Assembly: GCA_949987705.1 (NCBI GenBank)
Contig: OX465284.1
Coordinates: 112,451,163 to 112,515,162, forward strand
Reading direction: 5' to 3'
Source of the DNA: Thereva unica
Taxonomy: Eukaryota > Arthropoda > Insecta > Diptera > Therevidae
Length of the DNA stretch: 64,000 bases
Under the pieces are notes generated by a model that made no database searches, was not told where the DNA came from, and saw nothing but the letters and a program-made list of their open reading frames with translations. Each line of letters starts with the position of its first letter. Positions within the stretch are counted from its first letter, which is position 1. Shown piece by piece: positions 1-13,269 of this stretch. A program made the translations under genes and the position numbers.

Positions 1-1140
1 ACGAATTTAGGGGTTACTCCATTTTATAATAAAAAAAAACAAATTTGTTTACATTAATAAATATTTCATTCTTATATTTTCTAAACGTATTTAATAATAA
101 TAACTTCAACCAAAAATGAGTACAATTTATGGTATATACACGTTTTTGAGTACTTAAAGACAATTTAAAAATAAATTTAAATAATTGCCATCTGCGCTTT
201 TTATTTTGAAGTTTCGTGGTTTTAAGTTAAATTTTCCTTTTATATAACAATTTTTTAATTAAATTTTTTTTGGCCACATTTTATAAATGCTACATGTAAT
301 CACAATCAACCTTTGTATTTTTTTTCATCATTTTCACTATATATCGTAATTTTTTTTATTTATTTATTACTTTTATTACAAAAGCATTATTTTGTTTTTT
401 AATTTATATTAATTATTAATTTTACACTTTTACTCTCTTTTATGTATAAATAATTTAATAGCTTCCAAAGTGTTTTTTACTATTTAAATATAATCTTAAT
501 ATTTTTAATGCTTTCATTTATTTAATTGTTATGTATTTAATTTTGTTTTAGATTTATTTTATATTTAATTACATAATTACAAATTAAACTGATTTATGTT
601 TTAAACTGCTTCTCAATTTGCATCAGTTTGAATTTATTTTTTATTTTCATATTTAGTTTGATTTTTTTTACTAATAATGGCACATTACTTTATTGCGTAT
701 TTTATTTATACTTCTGTTTTTTTAATTATATTTATTTTTTAATTCATAATTCCTCTCTCTTCCCTTTTTTTTCACTGTCTTCTTCTTAGCGACTAAATTG
801 TTAAATTTCTCATTATTGTTTTTGTGGGTTTTACATTACGTTTCTAACTTTATTTGTTTTTTTATTTTATTTATTACGATTTTTAATATTTACTCTAGCA
901 ATTGTTTTTTTCTGTTTTTACTTATTAATGAAGCAATTTTTTATTTTTATTCATTTATTTATAATTTTTTTTTCATAAATCTTTTTGTAACTTTTTCTGA
1001 GGAAGCTTCTTTCACTAAATTTTCTATTTATTTATATATATAAAAATAAGCGATATTATTTTTAACAAAAATTCTTTTTTAACGAAATTATTTACAATTT
1101 TTCTTTTTTGTTTATAATTATTTATTTTTAATTTTGAGGA
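1..1140. other. AT-rich, gene-free stretch
   Basis: Strongly T/A-rich low-complexity DNA with long T runs. The only open frame (798-1043) encodes almost nothing but Phe, Leu, Ile and Tyr, as expected from T-rich sequence rather than a gene. No exon, RNA gene or transposon end was recognised. Confidence 0.7.
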
Positions 1141-1289
1141 ATGAAACGGAAAAGGGTTAATTGTAGCAGGAGAAATAAGAAGGAACCATGGAACTTGCTT
1201 GTTTTTGGAAAATTCTTAGTCGATGAAAGTATTTTAATTTTGATTGAATATGTTTTATTTTGAACTATTAAAAACCCACGTGCGTTTCT

Positions 1290-1780
1290 AGTGACCGCCA
1301 TATTTGATTTTAAATGACTTCATGCAGCTTACTTTCTTACTTACTGTCGTACACTTTCATTAGATAACCATACCGAGAGCGAGGTAAAGGAGAAGGTAAA
1401 CCGCCATTTTGTGTTGGCTACCATTTTGAATTTGGAATGAAGCGACACAGATAATAGTAGTCTTCACCACCCACACTCACACCCTTTCTTTTGATACCCA
1501 TACCGAGTGGCTTGTAAAAAAAAGTTATCCCCCGTTTTGAATTTGGAATGACCACACAGCTAATAATATTCTACTTGTCACACCCTTTGATTTAATACCC
1601 ATGCCGAGTGGCTTCTAAAGAAAAAGGTAATCCGCCATTTTGTGTTGGCCGCCGTTTTGAATTTGAAAGGATGCCATATAGCTAATTGTATTCTATTTAT
1701 CATACCCTTTCATTTGATACCCATGTCGGGGATCGGGAAACACAATTGCGAAATTCGGCCGCCATTTTGTTTTTTTTACA
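1290..1780 (+). repeat. Degenerate tandem repeat, ~110-130 bp unit, 3-4 copies
   Basis: Successive units repeat the blocks 'CCGCCATTTTG', 'TTTTGAATTTGGAATGA', 'CACACCCTTT' and 'ATACCCATACCGAGTGGCTT' in the same order, diverging between copies. The last unit (about 1680-1725) closely matches the reverse complement of 52440-52530, including 'AGCTAATTGTATTCTA', so this is a dispersed family as well as a local array. No protein is encoded; open frames across it (e.g. 1642-2007) are incidental. Confidence 0.7.
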
Positions 1781-2600
1781 AAAATGTCATATTGTATTAT
1801 CACGTGAACTATACATATTGGCAAAATTTGGGGTTGATTGGTGACATGAAAGTCACGTTTCGCTTCCTTTTTTCCGTTTGTGTTTGCGATTCCTTTTTTC
1901 CTATTTTTCTTGGCCGCCATCTACTCGATTGTATTTGTACCATACGGTTTACCCAGATTTGGTCAAAATACACATTCTGTGAAAGTTTCGCTCAATCTGC
2001 CGGATAGTTTTTTAGTTTTAGTGTCGGCGTGCTGGAAGACCTAAAACAACGTGTAGGAGAACCCTATTAGCAGAAGCTGCAAGAAGTGGGACAATTTTGG
2101 ACAAAGCTGAGAGCCCTATGTCCCATGAGGGATTAAAGGAACGTAAGTGTAAGTAATAAATTTCCAATATTTTATAAAATGATTAACTTCATTACTTAAA
2201 ATAAAGGTAAAAAGGAGCGACACGGGGATTCATTAATGCCGCGAGTTGGTGGTAGAGCGAACCAAACGAAGAAGTGTCTCCGTCCACTATCTCAACATCA
2301 CAAGTCGCTGGAAAAGCTCTAATGTACCAAAGTTATCCCCAAAGGATCAAATAGCATCTAGAAAGGTTGGTGCCACTACTACATATATAACTATTCTATT
2401 TCTTTTTGAATTTTTCTTCCAGGTTCTGGTCGTTGATCAACTTCTTAACTGAATAAACACAATTGCCAAAAGAAGTGCAAGAAATAATCTTCGGATTTAC
2501 AAAGTAACAAGCATTCCATCTGGGTTTTCCATATAGGATTGGCGATGAGGGAAATAATGAGTTTCTACAAATTAAACTGCCATAAATTTCCAAGAACTAT
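1781..2600. other. No gene recognised; short foldback-related fragment
   Basis: Unassigned sequence. A ~50-bp piece at about 2165-2210 ('ATTTTATAAAATG' followed by 'CTTAAAATAAAG') resembles the arm of the foldback at 4305-4862, suggesting a solo fragment of that family. Otherwise only short chance open frames. Confidence 0.4.
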
Positions 2601-2603
2601 GCA

Positions 2604-3730
2604 TTGGAATTGGTCTTGAGCAGATGCACTACCTTAGAAATTGGGTCGATCCTGATACCAGTCACGCAAAGCTATGTGCTACTTGCGGTAACTGAAGAAG
2701 AAATTCTGGAGGCCGCGAAAAAGGTAACCATCAATAAGGGCCCTAGCATGGATGTTCTACCAAATAAAGCAGCGAAGCTAGCAGCTACGATAACACCAGA
2801 CAGGTTGGCTGATGTCTTGACAGCGTGCCTGAGAGAGGATCTTGCCGGAGCGATGGAAAAAGTAGAAACTCGTGCCGAACAAGCCGTTAGGGAGCCCATC
2901 GTCCTACAGATCCATATGCCTACTTAGTTACATAGGCAAACTTTTCTGGAGGATAATCGGTAACAGGATACCCTCTAGCGTCGAAAGGGTAGGTGGCCTG
3001 TTGGACAAGCAATTCGGCTTCAGAAAGGCAAGGTCGGCGACTGATGCGGTCAGCATGGTGGTGGGCATAGCAAAAGCCGCCATAGAGAAAAGTCATTGTT
3101 GCGCACTGATAACCCTCAACGTAAAAAATGCTTTCAACTCAGCAAGGTGGAGCAAAATAGTTGAAACGTTGATCAAGCTAAGCAGACCGAAGTACCTAGT
3201 GCGAGTAGTGGCTGACTATCGGGGTAGTTCGCTTCATTGTGATTCGGAAGATGGTCCGAAGGTATTCGCAGGGTTTCGTCCTGGGCCCTCTCCTGTGGAT
3301 CGCAATGTACAATGATGTATTGGGGCATCGTCTCCCAAAGGAAGCAGTGGCGATCGGGTTCGCGGATGACATTAGGGTAGCTATCGTAGGACAACACCCA
3401 GATGACATCGAACTGTATACGAACGAAGCGATCTGGGAAATAAAAGTATGGCTAGAACGCGCTGGGTTGAAGCTTGCTGAGCACAAAACTGAAGCGGGGC
3501 TGATCAGCAGACGGAGAAAGTTGGTGTCCGTTGGGGTTAAGGTAGGAGAGCTCAGCCCGCTCTGAGGTATCTGGAAGTTGTGATCGACCGCAGGCTGAAT
3601 TTCAAATTGCACTTGGAGGAAACAGCAGTTAAAGCGTCTGCAGCAAGAATGCCGCCCAATGTTGGGCCCTAGACCGAGTCGCCGACTTTTTTTGGGAGGG
3701 TGGTTAGCTCAGTTCTGTTATAAGCAGCAC
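2604..3730 (+). pseudogene. Decayed LINE reverse transcriptase, R1/LOA-like
   Basis: Three overlapping, frame-shifted open segments (2604-2927, 2872-3315, 3239-3565) read together as a non-LTR retrotransposon reverse transcriptase. The first has the 'NKGPSMDVLPNKAAKLAA' block (family form: GPDG.p....k). The second has 'YRSICLLSYIGKLFWRII' and 'GFRKARSATDAV', the finger and palm blocks. The third has 'GFADDIRVAIVG', the catalytic FADD motif. Frames shift at least twice and neither a complete ORF1 nor the endonuclease is visible, so this is a dead fragment. After 3565 traces of the thumb region continue to about 3730. The same family recurs at 30.07-31.77 kb, where 'AIWEIRNWLENAGLRL' matches 'AIWEIKVWLERAGLKL' here. 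The clade is inferred from motif style; R1 and LOA were not separated. Confidence 0.8.
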
Positions 3731-4304
3731 CAGTGTGGGCAGCAGCATTAAACAGGACTGCAAACATTAGAAAATGGAGTTATGACATCGAGATCACTAG
3801 CCATCGATGCCTAATGGAAAAAAACAAAAAAAAAATGCAAAACTCCATTGGAACCAGCACATAAATAATATGACGAGCAGGTCTCGCAGCTGAGCAGGAA
3901 CTTCGCAGAGCCCGTGGATCTTCATGGGGTCTAAAGGCAATAACTACCTTTGGATATACATCATCATCATTGGGCGCAAGGCATATAGGACCTTAGTATA
4001 GAGGTATGGCTCCATGCATAAAGCTTTGCTACCAAATTAAGACACGAGGCAAGGGTAGGTGCCGATCTATTGCTTAGCTGAGCGTTCTTAGTTACATGAA
4101 CCAATGAGATTTTAACAAATGTTTACGTTAAGATGTGGAATTTTAAACAGCCAAGTGGAATTAGAGCAATAAAAGCGCAAAAAATCAGCTATAAATTAGC
4201 TGGCGGCTGCCAACGCGCACCCTTGAAGCTCCTCTTAAGCAATTCTATCCGCTTACCCTGTTGCCTTCCATATTAACCTTTCTACCGTTGCAGCATAAAG
4301 TGAG
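3731..4304. other. No gene recognised
   Basis: Sequence between the LINE remnant and the foldback. It may contain further 3' LINE debris, but no motif was read. No RNA gene seen. Confidence 0.4.
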
Positions 4305-4862
4305 TTGCAACAATGATGAACGATTGGTTGTACAAAATGCAATTCCCGACCCTCGATTTTCACATAAAAAAATATTTTATAAAATGTATAACTTCATTTC
4401 TTAAAATAAAGTCAAAACATTTTTTCTATAAAAATGCATTTTTCTCATTAACAAAACTTTGAATGAAACTTGGCATTGTAATCGCTGACATATCATACAG
4501 GATCCCTGCGATCTTCAGAAAACGTCGTTTTTAGAAGCGTTTGCCCGAAAGTATGCAATTTTTTCACATGTAAATTCAAAATCTCCCAACCCAAGTCTAA
4601 AAATTGCATACTTTTCGGGCAAATACATGTAAAAACGACGTTTTCTGAAGATCGCAGGGATCCTGTATGATATGTCAGCGATTACAATGCCAAGTTTCGT
4701 TCAAAGTTTTGTTAATGAGAAAAATGCATTTTTATAGAAAAATTTTTTGGTTTTATTTTAAGAAATTAAGTTATGTATACGTTTTATATAATATTTTTTA
4801 TGTGAAAATCGAGGGTCGGGAATTATATTTTGTACAGCCAGTCGTCCATCATTGTTACTGAC
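4305..4862. repeat. 558-bp foldback element with ~240-bp arms
   Basis: The two halves are long inverted repeats around a centre near 4584. Left-arm landmarks 'CAACAATGATGAACGATTGG', 'GACCCTCGATTTTCACATAA', 'TCGCTGACATATCATACAGG' and 'GATCTTCAGAAAACGTCGTT' return as reverse complements at 4854-4645. A transcript would fold into one long hairpin. It encodes no protein and has no recognised superfamily signature; I could not assign a target duplication. Best described as a non-autonomous foldback/MITE. Confidence 0.85.
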
Positions 4863-6360
4863 GTTACAAATTGTTTATTCTTAGAGACAGAGTTTATGGT
4901 ATTTATAGTATTTATTTATGATAGTTTGTGGTGCAAATCGGGGATTCTCTACAAATATTTAAGATGCACTAAATCCTATTGCAGAATAGGTGAGCTGTAG
5001 AGATCGATGCTCAAAGGACGTTATTATTTGTTTTTGTTGCAATGTTGATGGTGTTATCTACTACTACCTAAAACTATATATTTACTAGTTCTGATTTATT
5101 GACTTGCTCATATTTTAGCTTAACTTTAATAGCCCAGCACTTAACCAAATGCACACATCGTTCATATCCAAGAAAACATCTGAGTCCTTACCTATCCAAC
5201 AGCATACCGGGGAGTCGAGGACCGAGCATCAAAATCTCAATATTAACTCAGCCCCGGCCACAAAGTTCAAGTTCATAAAAGAATCGTTAGTCTGCAAGGC
5301 GCTCTGCATTATCCGGATTGGGAATGTTTTGTAAAGTGTATCATCCAGAGCGGAGTAACCCCGCCCACTGACAGGACTATTCAAATATGCAAATTCGTAG
5401 TCCCCATGGCACCCTAGTCCTCTCCGCTCTGCCAGCTATATTCCGTATACAGTACACACAGTGTCGCACTGGTAATAAACTGCTTAAAGCAATATTACAA
5501 CATGGTGACACAAGTGTTTCAAATTACATGAAGGGCGATGAAACCAAAATACATAATTCGGCATGTGTGATGTTACATTTCAGGGATTCCGCACCCAACC
5601 ACTTATTAAAGACAACTCCTAATGGCTCGAGGGTTGCTTTTATCCTGTAATGGGTTAACTGACACAGCAACATCGATTTTAAATGCGGATAAATGCATAA
5701 TTAAGAACGATATTAAGACATTAGGCCTGGGCCTAATCCTTTACTTCTTTCAATTAGATCCAGTGGCTGAGTTGTGCCGGTGCCTGTTGTTCGGGCTTAA
5801 TTCATGCAGGACGGGGGCTACGATATGGCAACATATTTTGAAAGACGTCCTGTGACAAGTTTATTATTAACACGAGTTTTCGGTGCTGGCAGGAGTTTTC
5901 AGCATTTTTAAGATTGTTATTAAAAAGGATTATAGATACTTGAACAGTTTATTATTTTCTGCCACAAGTGCAGTATTTTTCGAGTGTAATTTTATTATGA
6001 AAATCGGTTTTATTTGTAGCATTTGCAATCTTCTTTTATGCAAGGTCTGTAAAAGAGGAAATTAAGTTTAAATTAACTCTAAACAATAACTGCCGAATTT
6101 CGTAATTAAATATAAAAACATATTAGAGTACTTACGTAGTTTATGGTTAGGATAAAGGACCAATTATGATATTTCCAAGTAATGATAACGTGATGCCGTG
6201 ATTCTTTGGAATATACATACATCAGAAAACCCCCTCAAACCATCACACTAAAAATAGGACTCTCTTCTCTGAACATTTGGAATGGAGAAGTATGTATATG
6301 TGGTTAAGAACATCATGGAGCTTATTTTTAGCTGTGCTTTAAGGATAGCAGAGAAGAGAA
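4863..6360. other. No gene recognised
   Basis: Several 60-90 codon open frames (5149, 5387, 5622, 5883) lack recognisable domains, splice-site support or composition unlike their surroundings. Treated as non-coding. Confidence 0.5.
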
Positions 6361-6365
6361 GCAGG

Positions 6366-6412
6366 GGAACTTTCGTAGGGATGGGACTCGAACCTACGAC
6401 CTCAATGATTAA
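6366..6412 (-). repeat. tRNA-like fragment with B box (SINE or tRNA relic)
   Basis: On the minus strand this contains 'GGTTCGAGTCC', a good match to the RNA polymerase III B box, followed by a tRNA-like 'CATCCC' arm. No convincing A box, anticodon arm or acceptor stem was found upstream. A tRNA-derived SINE fragment or tRNA pseudogene is possible; an intact tRNA is not. Confidence 0.35.
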
Positions 6413-6461
6413 AGGCTTTTTTCTTCGTATTGTGAACGCTCCTTAACAAATTAGAATTTTT

Positions 6462-6640
6462 CTATCAGCTGATTGTCAACACGGTAAACAGAAACAAGGT
6501 TATGTAAAAGAGAAATGTCATTTTAGTGCTGACGTCACTTGGTGACCGTTTTCCACGGTATTCAAAGCTGCCAATCTCTTTTACATTAACTTGTTTTTGA
6601 ATAACGTGATTGTCAAAAGAACTGTCAAATCGGTTAAGTG
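6462..6640. repeat. Short inverted repeat, possible MITE
   Basis: 'AACAAGGTTATGTAAAAGAG' near 6494 returns as the reverse complement of 'TCTCTTTTACATTAACTTG' near 6578, with weaker pairing outside (two copies of a 'GATTGTCA' block). Boundaries and target duplication are uncertain. Confidence 0.45.
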
Positions 6641-9199
6641 AAAATCATAGAAAAATGCTGCGATATTCAGCAAAAAGAAGATTAATGGAAATTTTAATAA
6701 ATAATCTTGCACATGACATGTTAGAGGAAGATATTGGTAGGAATAAAATATGTTTGCAGGAAACTAGCGACTTCCATTGTATAGGATAAGCCTATGAATG
6801 CTAAATCTATATAATTTGTATAATATGTATAAGGGAGCATTCCCGTTAAATAATAATAAATAAATAAATAAATAATTGGTGGACACCGAACAGACAAAAC
6901 GAACGAACGCACTGAGAAAAATAATGTCATAATGTGAATGCGCCATAATTTTTGCAAATGGCGTCAAGTGTCATTTTGGTCCATTCCATCAATGGTTGAG
7001 AGCTACTGGTCAAGACTTAAACAGCAATTCGCGTGATGTTGAAAGAATTTAAAGAGTTGAATACGACATAAATTAAGCTGTCGAGAATCTTAAGGGCCCT
7101 ATAGACCAATGCACCATTATGGCGTCACTTTAATGCTGCCAGTCCATTGGACCAGGTCCAAAATAGGACACACACACAATATCTCCAGATCCAGTCAGCC
7201 GATTGCAGTCGGTTATGACGGGCACAGTATTTAAATTTTTCTTTTACAAAGCTACCATCTTCTCCTCCGACAAATAAATGAGGTTACAGACGAATTTTGT
7301 TGCTTTATTGCCCTCATAAATAAAACCGTCGAAATAGAAAATTCCCCCCCTCCAAAAAAAAAAACAAAATAAAGAAAAAATGTTTGAAATGCATCACATT
7401 TGCAAATGGAAGAATGCCTCTGATTCTGGCTCATATTTGCTGAATCTCACAACAATAAAAAAGGGTGCTCTGCATTATCCTGGATACCTAGTCATAACAG
7501 TCACAGCGCTAAGCTATCGTGCTCGAAACGATGGAGGTATTTTCTATATTCTGCATTTCCACTCAAGACCTGCGTGAGTCGTAACTCACTTGCCCACACT
7601 CCCTCGTAACCCATCGATCTACATTTGGGATAAGTCTGAGGGTTCATAGATTCTTAACAGACTTGGCTTACTTGCCGTGCCATTACGTTACATACTTGCA
7701 GTGCGTCTTGTGGCGCCACACTGCATGCCCGCCAGTAGCTCTATAGGTATAGTTCCCGCTACCACGCACGTCGCATAGTTAGATATGGTCCTGCACGCGC
7801 GAAGGACGCTAAAGCAGGAGACAGATATATGCGTACGTTGGTGCTTGCGGTGATCGATATAATGGATGTGCGAACATTAAAATGCAGCCTGACATATAGT
7901 TACGAAAACGAACGCAAGCAACGCAAAAATTGAACTACTTCCAACTTCCCCTCATTGCCGCATTCCCCATAGTCTCAGATACCCAAACAGCCAAATGCAT
8001 TCGTCCGTTAGATATTGTGGTTATTTGTAAAAGACTAAACGGAACCCAAGCAAGCAACTGCCTTTCAGCGAAAATTCGCCGCATACACCGCAGGCGCTGT
8101 ACGCATGCACGTATCTCTTTCCAGCTTTAGTCTGTATGCAGCCCTCCAGTTTCTGCTATTAGCCCTCTATCTTGCTGCTGTGCTGTCCATACTGGCTCCG
8201 CGTAAAACTAGACTAAGCTTACCACCTTCGCCAACAGGGGGCGATGGATTGGTTTGGGCCTCCACGTTGGGCAGCACAAATAGCGGAAGCTTTATCTCAA
8301 ATCAAATCGGAGATTTGGATCTTTGGCTGTGAGTTTCGAGTACATACAAATTGTTGTTGTTTTGCGTGGCGAGGTGTAATTTGGATGGATGGAGCGCTCG
8401 TGTATTGGCCCTTTACTCGTGAACACGCAATGTTGGCGAGTGCTGACATTTTCTTACAATTCATCTTCAAGAAGCTTTCTGTAGATGGCCGAATACACGA
8501 CAATATCATGAAATTATTGCGAAGATTGAAGGATCAAACTACAGCGTTGTTGAACGTGAGATGCCAGCTTCGAAATATTTGGATCAGCTCATTTGAACTT
8601 GAGAGCCGTTCAGGCCAATAGTCAATTAAAAAGAGAAATGTAACCAAAGCCGCTTCTGAAGGATCCATTGTTACTCTTAAAAAACGTCCCTTTTTATAAA
8701 CAATTTTATTTTCGGATACATTGTAACAAATTTATACTCGAACAAATGTTTTTCCCTAAAAACATGTCTTCAGAAAAACATTTCTTTGCCTCCATTGATA
8801 AAATTGTTCTATTATTGATGGAGGCACAAAGATGTGATATCGAACGTTATTTTTAGCATGGAATTGTAAATTATTATAAACCGCCGTTTCAAAGCAGTCG
8901 CATTGTACCAAAAACGTTTCTATTATGTTTCGAGTTATATTTCGCTCGTGTTTTTTATTTTGCACTCAACCTCAGATTTCTCTGGAAAGGTTAATTGCTT
9001 CAATTGAAGTCTTTATATTTATCGTTAGGTAATCCCTGCTGTAGATACATATTAGTTCTTTAACATGGATGTTAGGGGTCCATGATTAGATGATTTTTGC
9101 GATTTTCCGATTTGGCTGGCCGGTGGCCGCGAAGCAATCGAGGTGCTACTATGATACTTTCTAGCGTCCGCATAACAATTTTTGTGTAGGATTAAAGCC
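6641..9199. other. No gene recognised
   Basis: Short open frames (e.g. 7930-8130, 8244-8621) show no known domain. The 125-codon frame at 8244 has no homology I can recognise and no splice context, so it was not called as a gene. Contains short simple repeats near 6858 and 7350. Confidence 0.45.
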
Positions 9200-9625
9200 C
9201 CCTTTCACACACAGCTGGACGGCAGGCCGTGGAGTGAAAATTTTCGCTTTGAATCCAAGTATCACCACACACCTCCCCGGCCGCCAACCGGATGGGGTAT
9301 GACCAAAATCTTTATTGTGTGGGCAATTATTGTCACTTTGTGCCTGAAGATCTGAACTTCTAGTCTGTGAATTCACGGCGTATCCAGTCGGACCTGAAAG
9401 CAAGGCGTGAACTAGACGGGAAAATTATCTACACTAGCATTCGTGCTTGTTCGCGGAGCCACCTTAAGGCACAAAACATATAGGCGCGGAGGCATTGACG
9501 GCAGCCGCCTACGAGAGAATTTCCCATAAGTCCTCATCCCTCAGACAGACTGAATATTAATTATGTGGCCTTCATCGGGCCGTGCCTGCCGACCTGGCCT
9601 GCCGCGGGATGTTAGTGAATGGGGT
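9200..9625 (+). repeat. Dispersed inverted-repeat element, copy 1
   Basis: Related along its length to 16681-17169 in the same orientation. Shared blocks, in order: 'GGCAGGCCGTGG', 'CCAAGTAT', 'CAAAATCTTT', 'GCCTGAAGAT', 'CGTATCCAGT', 'AAGTCCTCATCCCTCAG' and a closing 'GGCCTGCCG'. The GC-rich ends are inverted relative to one another, as in a MITE. This copy is the more diverged of the two. Confidence 0.65.
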
Positions 9626-12600
9626 TTTCTAGCAATTTTGAAGTGTTTCTTGACGAAAAAAAATTAACGGTATATTTGTTGAGACCCCCACTCCCCTACG
9701 TGAGATTGGGTTAGATTCGGCTCGACCCCCCCCCTAAACGTCTCACGTAATTAATGAACGACCTCTTATTTTAGGCTAAAAGTATAGAGCCACCCTGATT
9801 TTTAAACTCTTCAAAGATAACTAAGGAAAACACCGACACCGAGGATTCGATCCTCGCTTACGTTTGACGAATCGCAAAAAATGTGGTTGCTGCACTGTTG
9901 GAGGCCACAGAACGACAAATTCGCTCTTCGTACTTTTTTAATCGAACACGGAGTTAAGGTGAACCAGCAAGGGTACCAACAAAAGATGTTAAATGTTACG
10001 TTGATCTTTTGGACGCCAACCACTGGGCATTCCAACAGACGGCACCGTCCATAATGTAACGATTCATTCATACGTTGTAGTCTCGTTGCACAAATACTAA
10101 ATAAACAAAAACATCCTCAGTCTTAAAACCAGCCATCTACAACCAAATGAAAGTTAAACAGACTCCAGCCAGCCGCAGGATTGCGTAACTTTTTTCCTCC
10201 CTCTAATTTCCTCCAACAAAATAAAAATATCAAGTCGAAAACTTTCCCCACAACGAAACCAGCCGCAGAAATGAAATCAAAGTTAAACTATAAACTCGAC
10301 CCACACTCCCCAGAAATGTCCAGAGCACTTTACCTCAAGTAGGATACACAGACTCCAGCCATGGCCGGACTATCCGCTGATAAATTCAATTCCACGCCTT
10401 AAATTAATTAAAATTGATTACGGGAGCCGGGGCTTACCTTTCTGGACCGTCATCAGGGCCAAAATGTCAACAACTAAAAGGGAGCCGACGAGTTGTGCCT
10501 TTCGTATTTGTTCTTTTGTCAATATTTCTCCTTCGTTTTTTTACTTTCTCTGCTTTCTTTCTTTCTCATTTCATTTATTATCGACTTAAATCAAAAACGG
10601 ACGAAAGGACTCATTTGCAGACAGCCAGCGGTACGCACCGAGAGGCACCATTTCGCTTCAATTTTAACAACTTTTATCTGACGGTGTCATTATCAAGGAT
10701 AAGGGTTGAAACGTAGAAAATATTGATGGGAGCCGTCAGGCTCGAGTTGATGAGACCGATTAGAAATTTCCGCCTTTGCCCATCATTTGATTGAATTTTG
10801 AATTCTTACTAAACACCCGTCAGCGCCCTCCTGCACAGTTAATCTATGTCAACGGTTTCGACTTAGGCGCAGATTGGACCAATCTTGAGGGTGAATTAAA
10901 ATTTCGATTTAACCAATTATTTAGAGAGTATCGTTGGGTCCGTTGTGGGATGATTTTATGTGCTTTTGTCATAATGCTGTCAGTGCAAGGATTGGCCATT
11001 TACTTTTGATATTATGGGCACTTTGCTGAATCTCTGAAGAGATTCGATGCTTGGTATATATCGCAGAAGGGCAATTTGACTTAAAAATGTTAAAATGTTC
11101 GTTCACAAAATGGCTTTGGTCCAATAAATACTCAGCTTGAAGAATGTACATAACCCAGTACCTTGGCCATATGACATCTAGTCCCATAGATGCCTAGTCA
11201 GCTCTTAAATCGGTTTTTGTACTAGTCGTATACTATGGTGTGCACCCAAAACTTCGCGGCTACTGATATCCACTAAATATAGCTTGTCAAAGTCTAAGGC
11301 GGCATTTAGTATGTCATCGATTCAAAGTTCGTACCCCTTGGGTATCCAATTCCATCCTCTGGTTTAAATGTATTTTCCCTCACCTACCATAGAGAGTGTG
11401 TTTACTGACTCTGACGTGCAAGAAGGAGAAGGTCCAATATACCCACTATGGTTGCTGTAAGGCAAGTCTTTGTTACACTTAACCATTGCAATATTTTGCA
11501 GTTTTCCAGTTGGTCCTCAGTTACCATTAAGCTAAACTCAGAGCAATCAAAAGTAAATGAAAGAAGGATTCAGTCTTTTATGTCGAGTCCTTAATTAATT
11601 GACAGGAAGCTACATAATCGATTTCAACGCAATCTTTGATGGTCACATGATCGTTAACGCCCCATCTGGACACACAGTTGTTGAAAAAAGATCTTCTACA
11701 AATCTTGCAAGACCCTAAATGGACAACTCTTAGCGGAAGAAATGAAAATGAAAGATCTCGTAAAACAAGCGAGAAACTTTTTCACAAAAACTAAACCCTG
11801 GAATTAGGTTCTTTTAGATATTTCCTTGCTGAGTACCTGTTGTACTATGGTGGTATTTAGCTTTTCTGCGATACTGCTGGGTCTCGATGGGTCTTGTTGC
11901 TCTGGGTCTAGAAGGAGTGATCGATTTTGCTAGTCGTAATCGCAAAGTAACATCGAGTAGGGCAAGCTTAAATCTCCTCTGAGGCCAAATATATAGGCGT
12001 GTTCGGCGTAATCAGCAGTAACGAGCAGCTTAAGGTGGATGCGGCACGTGTCGAGCTTAATTCAGTTAGCTCAGCAGTAAGCACGCACAAAGATGCGACA
12101 CGATGCGTGTTTACTGTAGTCACCAAATTATTCTACATTACTATGATGCCTATTTTCGTCAAACGAAATGCGAATGACAACACGTCAAAATACGTTAAAA
12201 TGCATAAATATTATTCATTGACTATTAAAACTTGGCTGTTAATCTTTGCATATTAGCTAGCTGGAGCCCGTTGTGCCTCGCTGCGCCCATCGAAATAAAG
12301 GAAGTAGTATCCACGTATAAGCTCCAAGTGACTTAGATAGAATATTCAATTGTGACATGAAATATACTTAAAAAAGTAATCCCGCACCAAAAATGAATTT
12401 TCTGAAAGAGTATTTAAAAATAGACTGTTGCCAACAATCATCTCCTGAAAATATGTCAGATCCACAATGTTATTAATGCTATAATCTTTTTTTGGGTAGA
12501 GAGGCAAGCAGGCTGATTGCTTAGAGAGCTTCAGGATACACTATGTTCAATGTTCTTCCTAGCTCCAGGATGTTAAGATTTTTAGATTTTCCAACTCTTG

Positions 12601-12655
12601 AACAATCTACATACAGCTGACAATGGCCGAAATATGGTTTAATAATATTGACACC
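9626..12655. other. No gene recognised
   Basis: About 3 kb without identifiable coding, RNA or transposon signature. Open frames at 9811-10071, 10414-10716 and 10791-11009 have no recognised domain. One host-like or transposon-derived small frame cannot be excluded. Confidence 0.45.
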
Positions 12656-12659
12656 AACA

Positions 12660-13010
12660 AATTGCCCTTGGCCATACGTTAACAAATTGGAGTTTTAAAA
12701 ACCTCCAGATACCGATTTTTATTAAAATAGGAAAACAATTGGCAAACTCGTCCGCCATATTGTTGCGGCCATTTTGAATTTATAAGTTTTGATCATAAAT
12801 TCTAAAGCCTAAACTCTAAAAGCCCCTAGAAACCGAATCGGAATACAATTTGCGCTTTGTAGCATATTTTCAACGAAGCTCTCTATGACAACGTCATCTA
12901 GAAGTGGCTTTAGAAAGTAATAGAAAAGCCTATGTTATTTCTTTTAATATAAATAACACATTTCAATAAAATCGGTTGCACGGTTTAGGAGCCTATTGCG
13001 AACATACATA
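12660..13010 (-). repeat. Helitron-like dispersed repeat fragment, copy 1
   Basis: Reverse-complement relative of 27300-27740. Shared features include 'GCGGCCATTTTGAATTTATA', 'TTTTGATCATAAATT' and a block ending in 'ACCTCCAGATACC'. Non-coding. Both copies are diverged; the Helitron assignment rests on the terminal sequence of the 27-kb copy only. Confidence 0.45.
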
Positions 13011-13269
13011 CATATTTCTTTTTCAAACTCGCTCCCATATATTTGAAGCACATCATTTTCCATACTCTCTCCTCTCTTACAGCAACAAAAAATCAGTTCA
13101 GTTCTCAGTTCTATTAATAATCGTGTTTATTTTCAATTATAATAAATTTCTCATCAAATTCGCTATCATGTATTTGAACCACAACATTTTCCATACTCTT
13201 TTTTCTTTAAAAACCACAAAACAACAACAAAAAATTAGCTTTCATCGATGTAACTACAAATGATCTCAC

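Noticed and set aside
6366..6412. Functional tRNA gene on the minus strand
   Set aside because: Only the B-box/T-arm part is recognisable; no acceptor stem or anticodon arm.
8244..8621. 125-codon plus-strand frame
   Set aside because: No recognisable domain, no splice signals of note; length is within chance for this window.
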